Origin: JBBRLA01 sp038231615
GTDB taxonomy: Bacteria > Myxococcota_A > Polyangia > Palsa-1104 > JAEUJZ01
Direction of reading: 5' to 3'
Length of the DNA stretch: 27,811 nucleotides
NCBI GenBank assembly: GCA_038231615.1
Contig: JBBRLA010000015.1
Span: forward strand, 1-27,811
The notes below the pieces were generated by a model. That model had not been told where the DNA came from. It made no database searches and worked only from the letters and a program-made list of their open reading frames with translations. Each line of letters starts with the position of its first letter. Position 1 is the stretch's first letter. Below, in pieces: positions 16,801 to 24,315 of the stretch. The translations under genes were made by a program, and so were the position numbers.

Positions 16801-18084
16801 TTCGACGTGGACGATGCGGATGCGCTGGCGCAGTACATCAAGGCGCAGCGGGCGCGCATGAAATACTGGGCGCGAGACTTCGCAAAGACGCCGGTGGCCC
16901 TTTTGGAGGCGCTGGTCGCGTCGGGAGACTCGTCTTCGTCGGAGGACCCGCTTTTCCTGAAGTGGCAGCGCATCGTTACCGAGCTGGATCACTTCGAAAA
17001 GATGACCCCGGGAAACTCGGTGAAGGAGCTGGAAAGTTTCATCGATACCACGCTGATGTCGGTGACCCCGGACAACTGCCTGGACCGCCTGCCGCGGCGA
17101 TCGGGGGAGAACCCGGACTTCTTCCTGCTGACGCGGGCGCGGATCTACGACGCCGTGCGCAAACGCTGCGTGAAGTTCTCCGAAGAACGCCTGCTGGACG
17201 GCTACGAGCGCCTGGCCAAGCACTTCAACAAGGACCTGGCGGGCCGCTTCCCCTTCTCCCGGGGCCTGGGCGCCACGGACGACGAAGAAGCCGACCCCCG
17301 CGACGTGCGCTCGTTCTTCCAGGATTTTGACGAATATGTGGCGAAGTACGACCCCTACATGGCGCGCAACGAGCCGGCGTTGATGCCGGCGATGATCACC
17401 TCGGCCAGGGAGATCGGGAGCTTCCTGGACAGCGTCCGCGCCGTCCGGCCGTTCTTCGTGCCGCTGGTCGCCGACAAGAGCGGCGACATCGTGCCGCGCT
17501 ACAGCATGGGCGTCGAGTTCCGCGTGAAGACCCAGACCGAGATCAACGGCAACCAGATCGCCGACTTCGGCTATTCGGTGGCGGACCAGCGGATCGATGA
17601 CCCGCAGGCCATCTGGCAGTTGGGCGACAAGATCCGCCTGACCTTTCGCTGGGCCAAGGACGGCCCCTACCGGCCGTCGGCGAACAACCAGCCCCGTGGC
17701 GCGCAACTCGACAAGAACGACGCCATCAGCTTCGAGTGGGCGGGCAAGTGGGCGCTCATCCGCTTCCTGCGGCAGTACAAGAGCCAGCCCAACGATCTGC
17801 GCAAGACGCAGGACCGGCAACCCCACATCATCAAGTTCCCCATCGAGATCGAGGAGAAGAAGAAGGACTCCAAGCTGCACCTGTTGGCCGATTCGTACTA
17901 CGCCAAGAAAGGCGCCGCGCCGACGAAGGAGGAGACGCCGCAGACGCGCAACGCCTTCCTTTATACCAAGGCCGTGGTTTTCGTCCGCATCACCATCACC
18001 CTGCCGGAGAGCAAGGAGCCCATCGTGCTGCTCTCCGACTGGCCAGCCACCGCGCCGCCCTTGCGCGGGGCGGACTGGAAGTAA
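13855..18084 (+). CDS. tssM: Type VI secretion inner-membrane protein TssM (IcmF family)
   Basis: 1409 residues from ATG 13855; the open frame begins 69 bases earlier but overlaps the preceding gene. One membrane segment lies at about 4-30 (RILIIVAVILGAALLLFLGY), followed by Lys/Arg, so the next domain is cytoplasmic. This domain has the IcmF P-loop region at 99-107, written GGTGVGQST: the Walker A lysine is Gln105 (codon 14167-14169). A second membrane segment lies at about 388-412, and the remaining ~1000 residues are periplasmic. Usual TssM proteins have a membrane hairpin at the N-terminus, so one helix is missing here. A low-complexity Ala/Pro/Lys linker occupies about 514-565. TssM spans the periplasm and normally binds TssJ at the outer membrane. 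The gene ends four bases before tssA. Confidence 0.95.
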   Translation: MSLPVRILIIVAVILGAALLLFLGYVGYRFWKVRKEKEEREAEAPPEVQNRPEEVERLRHLGTRRTRLRQLFTAELRRLKQNSTGSDYRYRVPWCLVLGGTGVGQSTALANTGMHSPFVSDDEALSQEAGCHFWYFDKGIAIDVDGVNLGDETTFGAVLQLLRRERPKRPLDSLILLIPATDLSGPGKLDPEVLKEKAEDLYQRLQQLQKALSIRVPVYVLISKADKIPGFIEYCGALSAAHREQIFGWSSPHEPEVPYASAWVDEAFGSLYLTESLMQVDLLAAGKISTQERDAAFLFPRNVLALAESTRVFLDQLFKSSVYNEPSLFRGVYFCGDVTVEGVMARASADRDGEGAKHPSFLHHLLSRKIFPEHGLARPLSRSLASGSVMVAAAKWGIAAAVVLSIVLLSSSFSGLEKDSNAIVEFLDRIPNDGEAGAPDRERYARRAQVLLGAMGNVSTSKLARFRVPTSWFSSVDDQVRQLMRDSFESVVLSGLHYGLEYKARQLFGIDVDSTTAPAAPGAAKSGAGAAKNPQAVPRKGPEDPYPEAPEEQEDVKKSPALPKVVSLPNMPEYQDLRAMAATFSEFSRYVELYNNLGTARRKRMDTVGPLVKYVFQTDLGDVFTQNSSFFENALASATYKPFDMVVVTPKVRDRALAVDRALSRRLFVENPIELELSEIGRHISRLKSESEWGGADLMTLIHLRDVILKLERDLDRQEMAWLAKDNLDLGEPYREMIASLSGLAAGTAMTDDLREEWRGAFKQLKRKLFEHQLPVMGALLLKDTDKGKLEVAPPLLALRTSLDGFLSQNYVQMAGERVPFSNPDGSYRVTWNEDLLRQAIALSDAYGSFTRDRLGQTYEVIRDGVKNTALDRLGRSMPSLVGQARRVERISRPSGDTKSLADEVVGEVNDLKRASELLRQILETYDRLGLKSAKSELYQQVQEDTREILRRLDLLLEKDDTYRVAAKLSQWRGAHPPPLDAFDVDDADALAQYIKAQRARMKYWARDFAKTPVALLEALVASGDSSSSEDPLFLKWQRIVTELDHFEKMTPGNSVKELESFIDTTLMSVTPDNCLDRLPRRSGENPDFFLLTRARIYDAVRKRCVKFSEERLLDGYERLAKHFNKDLAGRFPFSRGLGATDDEEADPRDVRSFFQDFDEYVAKYDPYMARNEPALMPAMITSAREIGSFLDSVRAVRPFFVPLVADKSGDIVPRYSMGVEFRVKTQTEINGNQIADFGYSVADQRIDDPQAIWQLGDKIRLTFRWAKDGPYRPSANNQPRGAQLDKNDAISFEWAGKWALIRFLRQYKSQPNDLRKTQDRQPHIIKFPIEIEEKKKDSKLHLLADSYYAKKGAAPTKEETPQTRNAFLYTKAVVFVRITITLPESKEPIVLLSDWPATAPPLRGADWK

Positions 18085-18088
18085 CGAC

Positions 18089-19240
18089 ATGAGCGACAAT
18101 ACCCCTACCCCACCGGTGGACATCGCCGGTCTGCTTTTGCCCATCTCGGAAGAGAAGCCCGCGGGCGAGTGGCTGCGCTACGAGGGCACCTTCGACAAGA
18201 TAAAGGAGGCCCGGCGCGAGGACGATGCCAGCATCCCACAGGGGATCTGGCAGACCCCTACCAAGGCGGCTGACTGGCGCGAGGTGGCCCGGCTGTGCAC
18301 CGTGGCGCTGACCAGCCGCACCAAGGACCTACAGATCGGTGCATGGTTGCTGGAGGCGTGGCTCTATTTGCACGGGTTCTCTGGGGTGACGGCGGGCCTC
18401 AAGCTGATCTCCGGGCTGTGCACGGGCTTCTGGGAAAGCTTGTACCCGGTGATGGACGAGGATGACGCTTCGTTCCGCACCGCGCCCATCGAGTGGATCG
18501 ACCAGAAGGTGGCGCAGAAGTTGAAGATGCTGCCGATCACGCGCCCCGAAGACGGCGAGATCCAGCCGTTCAGTTTCGCCGACTGGGAGCTGGCGGGGCA
18601 CCGGGAGCAAGAGGGCAAGCGAGACACCACGGCACCGGCGGACGAGCAGAAGGAGGCGGGGGCGTCGCAAGAGCCGGCGATCAGCCAGGCGCATTTGATG
18701 ACCTCGGCCTCGATGACCCCGAGGGGATTCATGCGCGGCCTTTGCGCCGAGCTTTCCGGAGTGCTGGAGGCGAGCACCGAGCTGGAAGCGACGCTGGACG
18801 GCAAACTGGGGCGAGAATTTAGCGCCCTGCACCACTTCAAGGTCGCCACCCAGCAGATCCGCGCGCTGGTCCAGCGGCTGGCCGGGCCGGAACAGCGCCC
18901 GGCGCTGCCGGGTGAGGAGGACCCCGGGGCGACACCCCGGGGCGAGGGCGAGGGTCCCCGTCCCCTGGGCGGCGAGAACGGGGGCGAGGCAGACGACGGC
19001 GGCCACGCGCCGCATGGGCGGGCCTATGGAATCAAAAGTCGGGCCGAGGCCTACCAGCGGCTTCAGGAGGCGGCTGATTTCCTGATGCGCACCGAGCCCC
19101 ATAGCCCGACCCCGTACCTGGTCAAGCGGGCCGTGGGGTGGGGAAAGATGAGTCTCGTACAGCTCCTTTCGGAGCTGGTCAACACGCCGCAGGATCTGCG
19201 GGCGATTTATACGCTGCTCGGAATGCGAGTGCCTGAGTAG
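18089..19240 (+). CDS. tssA: Type VI secretion protein TssA (ImpA N-terminal domain)
   Basis: 383 residues from ATG 18089, four bases after the tssM stop. The N-terminal ImpA-type domain is clear: ISEEKPAGEWLRYEGTFDKI, REDDASIPQGIW, ADWREVARLC, LQIGAWLLEAWLYLHGFSG, and FWESLYPVMDEDD. The C-terminal part ends in SPTPYLVKRAVGWGKMSLVQ and a short helix (LRAIYTLLGM), as in short TssA proteins. TssA directs assembly of the baseplate, tube and sheath. Residues of about 268-311 are a Gly/Pro/Glu-rich linker coded by very GC-rich DNA that contains the 12-base sequence ACCCCGGGGCGA twice (18921-18932 and 18934-18945). This looks like a small expansion inside the gene. A gap of 92 bases follows before tssB. 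Confidence 0.93.
   Translation: MSDNTPTPPVDIAGLLLPISEEKPAGEWLRYEGTFDKIKEARREDDASIPQGIWQTPTKAADWREVARLCTVALTSRTKDLQIGAWLLEAWLYLHGFSGVTAGLKLISGLCTGFWESLYPVMDEDDASFRTAPIEWIDQKVAQKLKMLPITRPEDGEIQPFSFADWELAGHREQEGKRDTTAPADEQKEAGASQEPAISQAHLMTSASMTPRGFMRGLCAELSGVLEASTELEATLDGKLGREFSALHHFKVATQQIRALVQRLAGPEQRPALPGEEDPGATPRGEGEGPRPLGGENGGEADDGGHAPHGRAYGIKSRAEAYQRLQEAADFLMRTEPHSPTPYLVKRAVGWGKMSLVQLLSELVNTPQDLRAIYTLLGMRVPE
18921..18945 (+). repeat. 12-bp direct repeat inside the tssA linker
   Basis: ACCCCGGGGCGA occurs at 18921-18932 and 18934-18945. Each copy includes the palindrome CCCCGGGG. It lies in the low-complexity linker of TssA and may come from replication slippage or a small inserted repeat. 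Confidence 0.7.
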
Positions 19241-19244
19241 TTAT

Positions 19245-19260
19245 CGATATTTGGATATCG
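19245..19260. promoter_or_regulatory. Dyad in the tssA-tssB gap, possible operator or internal promoter region
   Basis: CGATAT-TTGG-ATATCG is a perfect six-base dyad just after the tssA stop. Downstream, TTGCAC (19276-19281) and TAAACT (19300-19305) are separated by 18 bases and could form a weak internal promoter. The gap is AT-richer than the genes and is the first sizeable break since tssK, so separate control of the sheath/tube genes is plausible. Confidence 0.3.
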
Positions 19261-19332
19261 GACCCAAAATGCGCATTGCACTGACGTTTCCAACACGAGT
19301 AAACTCTTACCAGCTAGCACAGCGGGGATACC

Positions 19333-19887
19333 ATGGCAGAAAGCACACAGCACAAACTCGACCGAATTCGTCCACCCAGAGTGCAAATCACCTATGACGT
19401 GGAGATAGGTGACTCGATCCAGATGAAGGAGCTGCCCCTGGTCGTGGGCATCCTGGCTGACCTGGTGGGTCAGCAGGACGCGATTCCCAGACTGAAGGAC
19501 CGTAAGTTCGTGCAGATCGATCGCGATAACTTCAACGATGTGTTGGGCAATCTGAGCCCGAAGGTGAAGTTCGCGGTCCCCAACCGGATTGCCAATGACG
19601 GCAGCAAGCTGGGCGTGGACCTTACGTTTAAACACATGGATGACTTCCATCCTACAGAGGTGATCCGGCGGATCGATCCGCTGCGCAAGCTCCTGGAAAC
19701 GCGGCAGCGCCTTGTCGATCTGCTCGCCAAGCTGGACGGGAACGAGGACCTGAACAACGTGCTGCAGAAGATGCTGGAGGGCGGACCGAGCCTGAACGAG
19801 GCCCGCAAGGCCCTCGGGGCGAAGCCCGAAGAGCCCCCGGCGAAAGCAGCACCCACCCAGGCCCCGGGCGCCTCGAAGGCCCCGTAG
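19333..19887 (+). CDS. tssB: Type VI secretion contractile sheath small subunit TssB
   Basis: 184 residues, slightly longer than the usual 160-175. The N-terminus RIRPPRVQITYDVEIGD and KELPLVVGILADLVG are strongly conserved in TssB (VipA). They are followed by FVQIDRDNFNDVL, FAVPNRIAND, GVDLTFKHMDDFHP and the helical C-terminal part (LRKLLETRQRLVDLLAKLDG). TssB pairs with TssC to build the cytoplasmic sheath whose contraction drives the Hcp tube outward. The extra length is a Pro/Ala-rich tail after about residue 160. GGGGA precedes the ATG as a modest ribosome site. tssC follows after 33 bases. Confidence 0.96.
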   Translation: MAESTQHKLDRIRPPRVQITYDVEIGDSIQMKELPLVVGILADLVGQQDAIPRLKDRKFVQIDRDNFNDVLGNLSPKVKFAVPNRIANDGSKLGVDLTFKHMDDFHPTEVIRRIDPLRKLLETRQRLVDLLAKLDGNEDLNNVLQKMLEGGPSLNEARKALGAKPEEPPAKAAPTQAPGASKAP

Positions 19888-19908
19888 TCCGCGACAACCT
19901 CGACTGGC

Positions 19909-19914
19909 AAGGAG
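19909..19914 (+). promoter_or_regulatory. Ribosome binding site that supports the GTG start of tssC
   Basis: AAGGAG lies six bases before GTG 19921. Confidence 0.7.
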
Positions 19915-19920
19915 CACACC

Positions 19921-21390
19921 GTGGCTGACAATACCAAGACCGGGACCGCCACCGGCGAAGACATTCTCGATTCGATCGTCCGCGAAGGCAAGATGGCGAA
20001 GGACGAACTCCAGGTGGCGCACGCCAGGGAGCTGGTCGCCGAGTTCGCCAATCAGGTCATCAACAAGACGCTGATCTCGCACCACGATCTGGGCACCGTC
20101 ATCACCGAACGGATCGCGCAGATCGATCAGGTCCTGTCGGACCAGCTCAACGAGATCCTGCACAACGAATCGTTTCAGAAGCTGGAAGGTTCGTGGCGCG
20201 GGCTGAACTACCTGGTGAAGAACACCGAGACCGGGACCGACCTGAAGCTGCGGGTGATGCCGGCGACCAAGAAGGAGCTGCTCAACGACCTGGAGAAGGC
20301 CACCGAGTTCGACCAGAGCAACCTGTTCAAGAAGATCTACGAGGCGGAGTTTGGTACCTTCGGCGGTCACCCGTACGGCCTGCTGATCGGCGACTACGAG
20401 TTTGGCCGGCACCCCCAGGACATGGCGCTGCTGGAGAAGATCTCCAACGTCGCCGCCGCAGCCCACGCGCCGTTCATCTCCGCGGCCAGCCCCAAGCTCT
20501 TCGACATGGAGACCTTTGGCGATCTGGGCGGCCCTCGCGACCTGGCCAAGATCTTCGAAAGCTCGGAGCTTATCAAGTGGCGCTCGTTCCGCGAGTCCGA
20601 GGACTCGCGCTACGTCACCCTGACCCTGCCCCACATTCTGATGCGGCTGCCCTACGGCCCGCAGACGGTGCCCGTCGAGGAGTTCAACTTCGTCGAGGAC
20701 GTCGATGGGAAGGAGCCGAAAAAATACCTGTGGAGCAATTCGGCCTACGCCCTGGGCCAGCGCATCACCAATGCCTTCGCCATGTACAAATGGTGCGCCG
20801 CCATCCGCGGCGTCGAGGGCGGCGGCGTGGTCGAGGGGCTGCCGGCGCACACCTTCCGCACCGATGACGGCGACATTGCCCTGAAGTGCCCGACCGAGAT
20901 CGGCATCACCGACCGGCGCGAGAAAGAGCTGAGCGATCTGGGCTTCATCGCCCTGTGCCACTGCAAGGGCATGGACTACGCGGCCTTCTTCGGTTCGCAG
21001 ACCGCCAACAAGGCCAAGGCCTACGACACCAACGAGGCCAACGCCAACGCCCGCATCTCGTCCCAGTTGCCCTACATGCTGGCCGCTTCGCGCTTCGCCC
21101 ACTACCTGAAGGCCATCATGCGCGACAAGATCGGCAGCTTCCAGACCCGCGGGAATGTCGAGGCCTTCCTCAACCGCTGGATCTCCAACTACGTGCTGCT
21201 CCAGGACGATGCGGCCCAGGAGCTGAAGGCCCGCTACCCGCTGCGCGAGGCCCGCGTGGATGTCAGCGAGATCCCGGGCAAGCCGGGTTCGTATCGGGCG
21301 GTGACCTTCCTCAAGCCGCACTTCCAGCTCAACGAGCTGACGGCCTCGATCCGACTGGTGGCGGAGCTGCCTCCTCCGGCCGGTGGGTAG
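19921..21390 (+). CDS. tssC: Type VI secretion contractile sheath large subunit TssC
   Basis: 489 residues, a normal length for TssC (VipB). It starts at GTG 19921 behind a strong AAGGAG. Family motifs include LEGSWRGLNYLVKNTETG, FGTFGGHPYGLLIGDYEF, ISAASPKLFDM, LTLPHILMRLPYGP, YLWSNSAYALGQRI, and the C-terminal AVTFLKPHFQLNELTASIRL. Together with TssB it forms the contractile tube around Hcp. The ClpV unfoldase that normally recycles this sheath is not found in the window. A gap of 55 bases with a hairpin separates it from hcp. Confidence 0.97.
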   Translation: MADNTKTGTATGEDILDSIVREGKMAKDELQVAHARELVAEFANQVINKTLISHHDLGTVITERIAQIDQVLSDQLNEILHNESFQKLEGSWRGLNYLVKNTETGTDLKLRVMPATKKELLNDLEKATEFDQSNLFKKIYEAEFGTFGGHPYGLLIGDYEFGRHPQDMALLEKISNVAAAAHAPFISAASPKLFDMETFGDLGGPRDLAKIFESSELIKWRSFRESEDSRYVTLTLPHILMRLPYGPQTVPVEEFNFVEDVDGKEPKKYLWSNSAYALGQRITNAFAMYKWCAAIRGVEGGGVVEGLPAHTFRTDDGDIALKCPTEIGITDRREKELSDLGFIALCHCKGMDYAAFFGSQTANKAKAYDTNEANANARISSQLPYMLAASRFAHYLKAIMRDKIGSFQTRGNVEAFLNRWISNYVLLQDDAAQELKARYPLREARVDVSEIPGKPGSYRAVTFLKPHFQLNELTASIRLVAELPPPAGG

Positions 21391-21411
21391 GGGCGTCGGG
21401 AGCGTGAGCGC

Positions 21412-21436
21412 AACCTTTGACCCACATTGAAAGGTT
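21412..21436 (+). promoter_or_regulatory. Hairpin covering the hcp ribosome site
   Basis: AACCTTT (21412-21418) and AAAGGTT (21430-21436) form a perfect seven-base stem with an 11-base loop. The right arm contains the AAAGG likely used as ribosome site for ATG 21446. It could act as an mRNA stability or processing element, or as a translational switch. Confidence 0.4.
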
Positions 21437-21445
21437 CGACGAACA

Positions 21446-21946
21446 ATGGAAAACATGTATCTGCATCTGGACGGTATCAAGGGCGACTCGACATCTGACC
21501 AGGCCAAGCACGCCATCGAGATTCTCTCGTTCAGTCATGGCGTGGCAATGCCGATCAACTCGTCCCACCCCTCGGGCGTCAGTGTGAAGCACGGCCGCAC
21601 CGACCACCAGGACATCACCATCACCAAGTACCTGGACTCGACCACGCCGAACCTCAACTTCTTTTGCAGCGGCGGCAACAACATCAAGAAGGCCGACGTC
21701 CACTTCTTCGCCGCCGACAAGGCGACCAGCAAGCCGGTGGACTACTACCACATCGAGCTGCACGACTGCATCATCACATCGGTGACCATCACCGCGACCA
21801 ACGAAGGCCTGCCCATCGAGACGGTGACCATCCACTACAACAAGATCAAGTGGACCCACAAGTCGCAGAAGAAGCATGCCCCGGGCGGCGCCGAGGGGGC
21901 CAAGTCGCACACCTGGAACCTGGAGAAGAACGACGCCAAGCACTAG
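21446..21946 (+). CDS. hcp: Type VI secretion tube protein Hcp
   Basis: 166 residues, the normal Hcp length. The sequence starts YLHLDGIKGDSTS and carries the Hcp pattern IEILSFSHGV, VKHGRTDHQDITITKYLDS, ADVHFFAAD, YYHIELHDCIITSV and PIETVTIHYNKIKWT. Hcp hexamers stack into the inner tube and are ejected, and they can carry small effectors in the pore. The C-terminal end is Lys/His/Gly-rich without an extra domain, so this is a plain structural Hcp rather than an effector fusion. It is flanked by hairpins on both sides, which fits the need for much higher expression than its neighbours (inference). Confidence 0.97.
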   Translation: MENMYLHLDGIKGDSTSDQAKHAIEILSFSHGVAMPINSSHPSGVSVKHGRTDHQDITITKYLDSTTPNLNFFCSGGNNIKKADVHFFAADKATSKPVDYYHIELHDCIITSVTITATNEGLPIETVTIHYNKIKWTHKSQKKHAPGGAEGAKSHTWNLEKNDAKH

Positions 21947-21989
21947 GCAGATGCACCTGGGTCGGGCACCACGCGGTTTGCACCGTATG

Positions 21990-22009
21990 GCGCCCGGCCC
22001 GGCGCTTTT
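21990..22009 (+). terminator. Terminator-like hairpin after hcp (partial attenuator)
   Basis: GCGCC (21990-21994) and GGCGC (22001-22005) form a GC-only stem with a six-base loop, followed by TTTT. The stem is short and the T run is only four, so incomplete termination is more likely than a full stop, because the downstream genes belong to the same machine. Confidence 0.4.
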
Positions 22010-22028
22010 GCCCGGTGACGCATCGATC

Positions 22029-22033
22029 GAGGA
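22029..22033 (+). promoter_or_regulatory. Ribosome binding site that decides the tssE start
   Basis: GAGGA lies four bases before ATG 22038. In-frame ATGs at 21951 and 21987 lack such a site and would place the terminator-like hairpin inside the gene. Confidence 0.6.
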
Positions 22034-22037
22034 ACTC

Positions 22038-22517
22038 ATGAGCGGTCAACATCTGGATCATGTCGCCCGGGCACCGCTCTTCGATCGCCTCACGGACCTC
22101 GATCTTCGATCGCCGCGGGAACCGCACCCCTTCCGCACCCTGACCCACAAGGAGCTGCTGGATTCCGTGCAACGGGAAGTCGAGACCCTGCTCAACACCC
22201 GCTGCCCCTTGCGCCTGGACGAACTGGTCGAGCGCGAGCGCTCGGTCATCGACTTCGGCGCCCCCGATCTGTCCTGGGCCGGGCCGCTGTCCACGGAGGA
22301 TCAGCGCCGCCTGAGCGTCCTTTTGTCGCAGACCATCGGCGCGTACGAGCCACGGCTGCGTGAGGTACGCGCGTCCTTCGCACGCTACGATCCGTCCACC
22401 CACACCGTTCACCTCAGCGTCAACGCCGTGCTGGTCGTCGATGAGCTGGGCGAGACTTTCTCTTTCCCCATCGCGGTGAAGACCTCGGGTGGAAATTCGG
22501 GTGCCCATGGCCTCTGA
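22038..22517 (+). CDS. tssE: Type VI secretion baseplate protein TssE (gp25-like)
   Basis: 159 residues from ATG 22038, a normal length. The start ARAPLFDRLTDL is the usual TssE opening. The lysozyme-like gp25 fold is seen in LLDSVQREVETLLNTRCP, the conserved SVIDFGAPDLS, LLSQTIGAYEPRLREVRASF and the final strands HTVHLSVNAVLVV. TssE sits in the baseplate wedge next to TssF and TssG and touches the first sheath ring. Its end overlaps the start of tssF by 11 bases. Confidence 0.94.
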   Translation: MSGQHLDHVARAPLFDRLTDLDLRSPREPHPFRTLTHKELLDSVQREVETLLNTRCPLRLDELVERERSVIDFGAPDLSWAGPLSTEDQRRLSVLLSQTIGAYEPRLREVRASFARYDPSTHTVHLSVNAVLVVDELGETFSFPIAVKTSGGNSGAHGL

Positions 22518-24315
22518 GCAGCGCGACGAACTCCTGCTGGCCTACCAGCGGGAACTCCTGTATCTGCGGCGGCAGGGGGCGGAGTTCGCCGCCCGCTATC
22601 CAAAGATCGCCGCCCGCCTGGACCTGGCCGGCGACCACTGCGCCGATCCCCACGTCGAGCGGCTCATCGAGTCCTTCGCTTTCCTGAACGCCCGGGTGCA
22701 GCGGCAGCTCGACGGGGAGTTCCCGCACTTCACCTCGTCCTTGCTCAACATCCTGTACCCGCACTTCCTGGAACCGGTGCCCTCGATGTCCATCGCCCGT
22801 TTCGAGGCCGACCCCGACCAGGGGCTGCCGCTCTCGGGCTACGACCTTCCGGTACACTCGCGGCTCTTCGCTCAGACTGCGACCGGCTCGCTGTGCCGCT
22901 TTCGCACGGCCTACCCGGTGACCCTGTGGCCCATCGCCGTCACCGAGGCGCAGATCGAGAATACCGAACGCTACGCTTTTCTGGACCAGATCCCCGCCGC
23001 CCTATCGGTGCTGCGGGTCCGCTTGCAGGCGCAGAAGGCGGCGTTTTCGCAGCTTACCCTGGATCGCCTGCGCTTCTTTCTGAACGGCGAGGGGCAGACC
23101 GCCTATGCCCTCTATGACCTGCTCTTTTCGGCGACGATTTCGGTGGCGCTGCTGATCGACGGCAAGCCGGAGCCGGTGTTCCTGTCCCCGGAGGCCATCA
23201 CCCCGGTGGGTCTGGAGCGCGACGAGGCGGTCCTGCCAAGCCCACCGCACGGGCAGCCCGGCTATCGACTTTTGCAGGAGTACTTCGTCTTTCCGGAGAA
23301 GTTCCTTTTCTTCGACTTGAAGCTCCCGGAGATCCGCCAGGCGGACAAGGTGGTGGACGTGCTCATCCTGCTCTCGGAGGCGCCTCGGCGGCGTCTGTCG
23401 GTGAGTGCGGACACGTTTGCCCTGGGCTGCGCCCCGATCGTCAACCTTTTCCCCAAGACCACCGAGCCGGTGCGTTTTGACCAGCGGCAGCTTGAGTATC
23501 CGCTGGTCGCCGACAAGCGCGAGGAGCGGACCACCGAGATCCATTCGATCCTCAGCGTCTCGTCGTCGGCGGACCCCAGCTTCACCGACACCATCGCGCC
23601 GTTCTTCTCGTTCACCCACCCGGCCGATGACGACACCCACCAGGCGTTCTACCAGGCCCGGCGGGAGCCGATGGTAAGGCGGGACGTGCCGGGGACGGAG
23701 ATGTACATCTCCTTCTGCGACCTGCGCTTCCAACCCAAGCTGCCACCGGTGCAGACGGTGTACGCCCACACCCTGTGCACCAACCGCGACCTGGCCGAGC
23801 AGATGCCCGCGGGGGCACTCCTGCAGATCGAGGAGGCCGCTCCCCTGCGGGAGATCACCTGCCTGCGAAAGCCCACGCCGCAGATCGACCTGCCGCTGGG
23901 AGGCCGCGGCCTGTGGCTGCTCATTTCCCAGCTTTCCATCAATCATCTTTCGCTCACCGGGGGCGCGGAAAGCCTCCACGCCCTGCACGAGATCCTGCGT
24001 CTGTACCGGTTCTCGCCCGATTCGTCCAACGAGAACCAGGTCATGGGGATCACCCAGATGAACTGCCGGCCGGTCCTGCGGCATGTGGGCCAGGATGCGT
24101 GGCGCGGCTTCTGCCAGGGGCTGGAGGTGACGCTCACCTTCGAAGAGAGCCTTTACGTCGGCAACAGCGCACTGCTACTTTCGGCGGTCCTCGGGCGCTT
24201 CTTCGGCCTGTATGCGGCCGTGAATTCATTCACCCAGCTCGTGGTCAAGAGCAACCAGCGGCAAGGAGTTTGGAAGCGATGGCAGCCCATGGCTGGAGAC
24301 CAGAGCATCCTCTAG
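22507..24315 (+). CDS. tssF: Type VI secretion baseplate protein TssF
   Basis: 602 residues from ATG 22507; GTG 22489 and GTG 22501 are in-frame alternatives a few codons upstream. The family N-terminus is clear (LLLAYQRELLYLRRQGAEFA, ARYPKIAARLDL), followed by HVERLIESFAFLNARVQRQL and LLNILYPHFLEPVPSMSI. Later parts include FFDLKLPEIRQ, LGCAPIVNLFPKTTEP and the C-terminal LFGLY-like segment FFGLYAAVNSFTQLVVKS. TssF forms two copies per baseplate wedge with one TssG. The gene overlaps tssG by 37 bases, which suggests coupled translation and matched amounts. Confidence 0.96.
   Translation: MASEQRDELLLAYQRELLYLRRQGAEFAARYPKIAARLDLAGDHCADPHVERLIESFAFLNARVQRQLDGEFPHFTSSLLNILYPHFLEPVPSMSIARFEADPDQGLPLSGYDLPVHSRLFAQTATGSLCRFRTAYPVTLWPIAVTEAQIENTERYAFLDQIPAALSVLRVRLQAQKAAFSQLTLDRLRFFLNGEGQTAYALYDLLFSATISVALLIDGKPEPVFLSPEAITPVGLERDEAVLPSPPHGQPGYRLLQEYFVFPEKFLFFDLKLPEIRQADKVVDVLILLSEAPRRRLSVSADTFALGCAPIVNLFPKTTEPVRFDQRQLEYPLVADKREERTTEIHSILSVSSSADPSFTDTIAPFFSFTHPADDDTHQAFYQARREPMVRRDVPGTEMYISFCDLRFQPKLPPVQTVYAHTLCTNRDLAEQMPAGALLQIEEAAPLREITCLRKPTPQIDLPLGGRGLWLLISQLSINHLSLTGGAESLHALHEILRLYRFSPDSSNENQVMGITQMNCRPVLRHVGQDAWRGFCQGLEVTLTFEESLYVGNSALLLSAVLGRFFGLYAAVNSFTQLVVKSNQRQGVWKRWQPMAGDQSIL

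Noticed and set aside
15883..18144. Long minus-strand frame of about 750 codons opposite tssM
   Set aside because: High GC content leaves the antisense frame open. The plus strand encodes a clear TssM and the antisense product has no recognisable motif.
19207..21516. Long minus-strand frame of about 770 codons opposite tssB and tssC
   Set aside because: It is an antisense shadow of two highly conserved sheath genes.
21951..22037. Earlier tssE starts at ATG 21951 or 21987
   Set aside because: They lack a ribosome site and would add residues not seen in TssE; GAGGA before ATG 22038 fits well.
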